A stretch of 8,797 bases of DNA, taken from CAZBBC01 sp964489835. GTDB taxonomy: Bacteria; Calditrichota; Calditrichia; JAJRVZ01. This document shows, piece after piece, positions 4,834 through 8,797 of this stretch. The translations under genes were made by a program, and so were the position numbers. How positions within the stretch are numbered: position 1 is the stretch's first letter; each line of letters starts with the position of its first letter. Location of the stretch: contig CAZBBC010000174.1 in NCBI GenBank assembly GCA_964489835.1, positions 1 through 8,797 of the forward strand, written 5' to 3'. The notes below the pieces were generated by a model that was given only the letters and a program-made list of their open reading frames with translations, was not told the DNA's origin and did not search any database.

Positions 4834-6987
4834 ATGAAAAGTAAAATAGCGGGCAAATTACTGGCTGGAGGGATCATGGGAGCCCTGGCGGCAGCCATTG
4901 TGTGGTTTTTGGCGAATTTTATGCTTCCGGATTTGTTCTATTCTTTTGAGGCCAGAACTTATGATAGTCGTGTGACCATTGATATTCAGGATGTACCGAC
5001 CCAGAGTTTTGATGATATTGTGATCATTGATATAGATGGAAGGAGTGAGTCTGAATTAGGGCGCTTTCAGCAATGGCCACGCTCTTATTTCACCGATATT
5101 GTCAAATACCTGGATGAGGGAAAGGCAGCGATCATTGGTCTGGATATTCTTTTTGTAAAAAATAAACGTGATCCCCAAACCGATATGGAATTCACCCAGG
5201 CGGTCGCTAAAAGCGGTAATATTGTCAATGCCCTCTATTTTGAGCAGGAAGATTCACTCAGCTGGCGGTATAAGATGCTGACCGCACCGAGGGAATTTCA
5301 ATGGGAGAAATTTGCCAGTTTTTTTAAACCGGAGTATCGGGAGATCTTTCCGTCTAATGACAGAATCGGAAATGAGTTTTTTGAACTTCTTAATGCCGGC
5401 TATTCGCTGGGTCATGTGAATTTCCGCGGAGATGCCGACGGGGTCGTGCGCAAGATTCACCTTTACAGCAATTTTATCGACCACTCCTATCCGGCCTTCG
5501 CCTTCAGAATATTCACCAGTCTCTCCGGTGTCACCAAAGTAGATTTTGAAGATAATCAAACCATAAATCTTTATTCTGAAGATCAGTTGATCAGACAGAT
5601 CCCCTTAGACAGCAATGGTAATATGGTGATCAATTGGTTCGGGAACTTCCAGACTTTCCGTTATATATCTTTTTATGATGTTTTGCAGAAGCGTATACCC
5701 AAAGAATATTTTGAAAATAAGATCGTCCTCGTGGGAACATCTCTTCCGGGTCTTTTTGACCTCCGAAGTGTGCCTTTTAATCCCAATTTTCCCGGAGTAG
5801 AGATCCATGCAAATATTCTTCAAACCCTGTTGACCGGTGATTTTGTGCATACGACAACGCCGCTGCTGTCATTCCTTTTCTATACCGCGTTGGGAATTCT
5901 GGTTGGAATTATCATTATTTTTCTCTCACCACTCTGGAGTATTCTGATTGTCTTTTTATTCGGGGCGATTAATGTATTTGCAGCTTATATGGTACAATGG
6001 GAGTATAATTTTTGGCTGCCCCTGGTGAATCCACTGATAACCCTGCTGTTCACCTTTACCCTGATATATCTCTATAAGTATAATACAGAAGAAAAAGGTA
6101 AACGGTTTATTAAGGATACATTCTCACATTTTGTAACCCATTCAGTGGTTGAAGAATTACTGGCCAATCCGGACAAAATTAAGCTGGGCGGCGAAAGAAA
6201 AAATTGCACAGTCCTATTCAGTGACATTGCCGGTTTTACCACTGTATCCGAAAAGCTAACACCCGAAGCCCTGGTCAAATTGCTCAACGACTATCTTACT
6301 CAGATGACCAACATCATCTTCAAATATGAAGGTATGCTCGATAAATACGAGGGAGATGCGATCATGGCTGTATTTGGAGCACCAATCGCTCATGGTAACC
6401 ATTCCGCTGAAGCCTGTGCCGCCGCTCTGGAAATGCAGGAGCAATTGGTGAAGTTGAGAGAAATGTGGGGAAGACAGGGCCGGCCGCAATTGCATGCCCG
6501 TATTGGTATCAACACCGGTGATATGGTTTTAGGGAATATGGGGTCCGAAACACGTTTCGATTATACCGTAATGGGTGATGCGGTAAATCTGGGTTCCCGT
6601 CTGGAATCAGCCAATCAGGAATACGGCACATTCATTATGATCGGGGAGAACAGCTATCAGATGGCCAAGAGTGAAATCATTGTCAGACAACTTGATCTTT
6701 TGCGTGTAAAAGGCAAAACAGAACCGGTGAAAGTTTATGAACTGGCCGGCATGGTCAAAACCGGTATTCCGACGGCCAAGCAGCAGGTCATGGATATCTT
6801 TGCCAAAGGAATGGAATCATATCTTGAACAAAACTGGGCCGTTGCCCTCAATTACTTTAATCAGGCATTGAAAATCAATCATAATGATCAACCCTCAAAG
6901 ACTTATATCAAACGCTGTGAGCAGTTTATCGCGAATCCTCCCGATGAGCGGTGGGATGGTGTTTTTACGATGTTGACGAAGGGATAA
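4834..6987 (+). CDS. CHASE2-domain transmembrane adenylate cyclase (class III)
   Basis: A 717-residue membrane sensor expected to convert ATP to cAMP in response to an extracytoplasmic signal. Residues 8-30 are the first membrane helix; about 35-340 form the periplasmic CHASE2 sensor (DIVIIDIDGRSESELGRFQQWPR, then AIIGLDILF, later KIVLVGTSLPGLFDLR and GVEIHANILQTLL); three helices follow at about 345-365, 367-387 and 393-415. The cyclase domain spans about 455-640: metal ligands D464 (FSDIAGFT) and D508 (KYEGDAIMAVFG), adenine-specifying K504 with D577 at the partner position, and N585/R589 in DAVNLGSRLE for transition-state binding. These residues fit adenylate rather than guanylate cyclase. 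A helical TPR-like tail covers 650-700. Start fixed by GGAGG at 4825-4829. The signal is unknown; no Crp-type target is in the window. Hairpin repeats lie close on both sides. Confidence 0.93.
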   Translation: MKSKIAGKLLAGGIMGALAAAIVWFLANFMLPDLFYSFEARTYDSRVTIDIQDVPTQSFDDIVIIDIDGRSESELGRFQQWPRSYFTDIVKYLDEGKAAIIGLDILFVKNKRDPQTDMEFTQAVAKSGNIVNALYFEQEDSLSWRYKMLTAPREFQWEKFASFFKPEYREIFPSNDRIGNEFFELLNAGYSLGHVNFRGDADGVVRKIHLYSNFIDHSYPAFAFRIFTSLSGVTKVDFEDNQTINLYSEDQLIRQIPLDSNGNMVINWFGNFQTFRYISFYDVLQKRIPKEYFENKIVLVGTSLPGLFDLRSVPFNPNFPGVEIHANILQTLLTGDFVHTTTPLLSFLFYTALGILVGIIIIFLSPLWSILIVFLFGAINVFAAYMVQWEYNFWLPLVNPLITLLFTFTLIYLYKYNTEEKGKRFIKDTFSHFVTHSVVEELLANPDKIKLGGERKNCTVLFSDIAGFTTVSEKLTPEALVKLLNDYLTQMTNIIFKYEGMLDKYEGDAIMAVFGAPIAHGNHSAEACAAALEMQEQLVKLREMWGRQGRPQLHARIGINTGDMVLGNMGSETRFDYTVMGDAVNLGSRLESANQEYGTFIMIGENSYQMAKSEIIVRQLDLLRVKGKTEPVKVYELAGMVKTGIPTAKQQVMDIFAKGMESYLEQNWAVALNYFNQALKINHNDQPSKTYIKRCEQFIANPPDERWDGVFTMLTKG

Positions 6988-6994
6988 TATTAAG

Positions 6995-7016
6995 CCTCCC
7001 CCTTAAAAAAGGAGAT
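6995..7016. repeat. Degenerate CCCCCTT hairpin repeat after the cyclase stop
   Basis: CCTCCCCCTTAAAAAAGGAG is a partial arm of the hairpin family: CCCCCTT (6998-7004) followed by AAAA and then AAGG, where the full AAGGGGG has decayed to AAGGAG. It starts 7 bases after the cyclase TAA and could form a weak stem at the transcript's 3' end. It is followed by TGTTGCAGATTTGAT (7016-7030), nearly repeated at 8748-8762. Confidence 0.65.
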
Positions 7017-7063
7017 GTTGCAGATTTGATTTATTGGCATAATTTATCAGAATTACATAATCC

Positions 7064-7157
7064 GTCTCCCCCTTGATAAAGGGGGACTAAGGGGGATATA
7101 TACTCTTCAATGTTATTTATTTACAACCCCCTAACCCCCTTTTTTAAGGGGGAATAG
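7064..7157. repeat. Double hairpin repeat, inverted copy B of 4273-4364
   Basis: Hairpins CCCCCTT-GATA-AAGGGGG (7068-7085) and CCCCCTT-TTTT-AAGGGGG (7135-7152) flank a spacer. Bases 7093-7131, read as reverse complement, match 4299-4337 at 38 of 39 positions. The arm at 7064-7095 is in the opposite orientation to the matching arm of copy A, so in copy B the two arms face each other. There is no gene inside. The 313-bp gap 6988-7300 is otherwise AT-rich with no supported reading frame. Confidence 0.85.
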
Positions 7158-7210
7158 ATTTTGCTTAATCGATAGCACAAATGAACTTTTGCTCAAAAAT
7201 AACCTAAACC

Positions 7211-7240
7211 GCAACAACCCCTTCTAAGGGGAAACTTTAC
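7211..7240. repeat. Short CCCCT/AGGGG hairpin repeat
   Basis: GCAACAACCCC followed by TTCTAAGGGGAAAC keeps the ACAACCCC edge of the family. The hairpin CCCCT-TCTA-AGGGG (7218-7231) has a shortened stem but the same 4-base loop size. It looks like a decayed single arm, about 60 bases before the pyrophosphorylase start. Confidence 0.7.
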
Positions 7241-7261
7241 TTGCGCCATTTGATAGATTTA

Positions 7262-7273
7262 AATTCATGAATT
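7262..7273. promoter_or_regulatory. 12-bp perfect palindrome upstream of the pyrophosphorylase gene
   Basis: AATTCATGAATT is a perfect 12-bp inverted repeat, 27 bases before the ATG at 7301 and close to where a promoter would be expected. It could be an operator half-site pair. In AT-rich spacer such a palindrome may also arise by chance. Confidence 0.3.
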
Positions 7274-7300
7274 AATCAAAATAATAATATCCGAGGACTT

Positions 7301-8713
7301 ATGATCCAGCAATCAGACAGCCAGGTACAAAAAAAGATCGAAGAAGTTTATGATCATCAACAGGATCATATTTTTCGATTCTGGGAATCACTGAACGACC
7401 GGCAAAGAAAAAATCTGCTGGCTCAGATAGAAATGATCGATTTTTCCCTGCTTTCCCGGTTGACCGGGCAGGTTAAAGATAAAAAAGAACGTCAAAAAAA
7501 CGATGAATTAGATCCCCCGGAAGTTATTACACTCGATCAACGGATGCGAAAAGATACCGCCGCACGAACAGCCGGCGAAGAGATGCTTTCCCGGGGTAAA
7601 ATCGCCGCCTTTCTGGTGGCCGGAGGGCAGGGCACACGATTGGGATTTGACGGCCCGAAGGGGATGTTTCCGGTAACACCGGTCAAGAAAAAAAGCCTTT
7701 TTCAGCTGCACGCCGAAAAATTACTGGCCATCGGGAAAAAATACAGAGTCCAAATTCCCTGGTATATGATGACCAGTCTGACCAACAATGAACAGACCAT
7801 CACCTTTTTTAAAAAAAATAATTACTTCGGTTATCACAAAGACCATGTAATCTTTTTTATCCAGCAAATGATCCCGGCCATCGACCGGCAGGGTAAATTG
7901 ATCCTCGATCAAACGGATCATATTTTTATGAATCCGAATGGTCATGGCGGATCGATTAAAGCGTTATCGGAAAGCGGTGCGCTCTCAAATATGAAAGAAA
8001 GGGGTATCGAACATTTATTTTATTTTCAGGTGGATAATGTTTTAACCCGTATCTGTGATCCGGACTATATCGGATATCATGTGCTGGCAGGATCGGAGAT
8101 GTCCTGTAAAGTGGTACGTAAAAAATATCCGGAAGAAAAGATGGGAATCCTTTGTAAAACCAACGGTAAACCGGGGTTGGTGGAATACAGTGACCTGAGC
8201 ACGGAGGAGATGAATGCCAGGAACCCCGACGGTTCGCTGAAATTCTGGGCCGGTAATATTGCCACTCATATTTTTGACTGTAAATTTTTAGAAAGAGAAA
8301 ACAAGGGTGGTTTCAGGTTGCCGTACCATATTGCCGAGAAAAGTATTCCCTATATCGACACCAACGGTCATCTGATCACCCCGGAAGAAAAAAACGGTAT
8401 TAAATTTGAAACTTTTGTCTTTGATGCGCTGATGGATGTTAACCAATCGGTATGTATCGAAGTGGAGAGACAAGAGGAATTTAGTCCGTTGAAAAACAAA
8501 GAAGGGGAAAATTCACCGGAAACAGTCAGAATCGCCTTATTAAATTTGTATGCCCGCTGGCTGGAAGATACCGGGCATGCCATTCCCCGAAATAATAAGG
8601 GTGAACCTTCGATCACTATTGAGATATCTCCCCGGGTGGCTTTAACGGGGGATGATCTCCAAAAAATAAAAATTAAATCAGGAAATATTTCGGACCAATT
8701 TTATTTAGAATAA
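7301..8713 (+). CDS. UDPGP-family uridylyltransferase, probably UDP-N-acetylhexosamine pyrophosphorylase
   Basis: A 470-residue cytoplasmic nucleotidyltransferase of the eukaryotic-type UDPGP family, which makes a UDP-sugar and pyrophosphate from UTP and a sugar 1-phosphate for glycan or envelope synthesis. Signatures: LVAGGQGTRLGFDGPKGMFP (105-124) for UTP binding, with R113 and K120; NPNGHGG (211-217) for the base and sugar; FQVDNVL (242-248) for metal; VEYSDL (294-299); and FWAGNIATHIF (315-325). The late block KFETFVFDAL (368-377) and EEFSPLKNKEGENSPETVR (392-410) resembles the UAP1/AGX branch more than UDP-glucose pyrophosphorylases, so GlcNAc-1-P or GalNAc-1-P is the likelier substrate. 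Glucose-1-P cannot be excluded. Bacterial GlmU is unrelated in layout. The ATG is supported by GAGGA at 7293-7297. The gene is intact. Confidence 0.9.
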   Translation: MIQQSDSQVQKKIEEVYDHQQDHIFRFWESLNDRQRKNLLAQIEMIDFSLLSRLTGQVKDKKERQKNDELDPPEVITLDQRMRKDTAARTAGEEMLSRGKIAAFLVAGGQGTRLGFDGPKGMFPVTPVKKKSLFQLHAEKLLAIGKKYRVQIPWYMMTSLTNNEQTITFFKKNNYFGYHKDHVIFFIQQMIPAIDRQGKLILDQTDHIFMNPNGHGGSIKALSESGALSNMKERGIEHLFYFQVDNVLTRICDPDYIGYHVLAGSEMSCKVVRKKYPEEKMGILCKTNGKPGLVEYSDLSTEEMNARNPDGSLKFWAGNIATHIFDCKFLERENKGGFRLPYHIAEKSIPYIDTNGHLITPEEKNGIKFETFVFDALMDVNQSVCIEVERQEEFSPLKNKEGENSPETVRIALLNLYARWLEDTGHAIPRNNKGEPSITIEISPRVALTGDDLQKIKIKSGNISDQFYLE

Positions 8714-8740
8714 GTGAACAGTACTTTTATTACCTAAAAA

Positions 8741-8762
8741 TTGGGGCTGTTGCAGATTAGAT
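8741..8762. repeat. Possible repeat or IS edge near the window end
   Basis: TTGGGGC followed by TGTTGCAGATTAGAT. The 15-mer at 8748-8762 matches 7016-7030 at 14 of 15 bases, and both copies follow a G-rich stretch. It may be another decayed hairpin-family arm, or the terminus of an insertion sequence continuing past the window. Too little sequence remains to decide. Confidence 0.4.
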
Positions 8763-8789
8763 AATTATAACAGAAATATGTAATTATCT
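8759..8789. repeat. AT-rich inverted repeat downstream of the pyrophosphorylase
   Basis: AGATAATTA (8759-8767) and TAATTATCT (8781-8789) form a 9-bp stem with a 13-base loop. There is no following T-tract and the stem is AT-rich, so it is a poor intrinsic terminator. It overlaps the edge of the possible repeat at 8741-8762. Confidence 0.45.
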
Positions 8790-8797
8790 GTTCGAAT

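Noticed and set aside
5254..6495. Several antisense frames of 70-100 codons opposite the cyclase gene
   Set aside because: They lie entirely within a well-supported coding sequence, show no family motifs and have no start signals; they are shadows.

Overview
The window suggests a bacterium of the FCB superphylum, in or near Calditrichota, Marinimicrobia or a related candidate phylum. The clearest clue is the protein at 563-1804, which combines a lamin-tail-like domain with a C-terminal FlgD-like/T9SS-type sorting module carrying the NYPNPFN signature. Host genes look roughly 45% G+C, while spacers and two small nuclease genes are far more AT-rich. All seven supported genes lie on the + strand. 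The lineage is an inference from one protein, not a phylogeny.

Layout. 1-562 has no convincing gene: an ACACGGATT-type inverted repeat (1-87), a 143-bp inverted repeat built from CACGAAG heptamers (177-319), then unique sequence with a weak sigma-54-like site before the secreted protein. 1811-2503 is a repeat-bounded unit carrying a GxxExxY-family PD-(D/E)XK protein. Next come yraN (2537-2908) and a class V PLP enzyme (3056-4186), whose stop codon is the start of a 7-bp tandem array (4183-4252). 4269-4764 is a second repeat-bounded unit, carrying a DUF559 Vsr-like nuclease between CCCCCTT/AAGGGGG hairpin repeats. A CHASE2 sensor adenylate cyclase follows (4834-6987), then a 313-bp spacer full of the same hairpin repeats (6988-7300), and a eukaryotic-type UDP-sugar pyrophosphorylase (7301-8713). 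The last 84 bases hold another possible repeat or IS edge and an AT-rich hairpin.

How it fits together. The host genes (secreted protein, YraN, PLP enzyme, cyclase, pyrophosphorylase) do not form an obvious pathway; they look like a co-directional run of housekeeping and signalling genes separated by repeats. The striking feature is the intergenic layer. Two unrelated families of small putative nucleases each sit inside their own family of palindromic repeats, and gene-free copies of each repeat lie nearby. This resembles the REP/RAYT arrangement, but with PD-(D/E)XK-like proteins in place of a Y1 transposase. In the DUF559 unit the repeat supplies both the likely ribosome-binding site and the stop codon of the gene. 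That nuclease-repeat pairing is the best candidate for an under-described system here; mobility and nuclease activity are not shown by the sequence alone.
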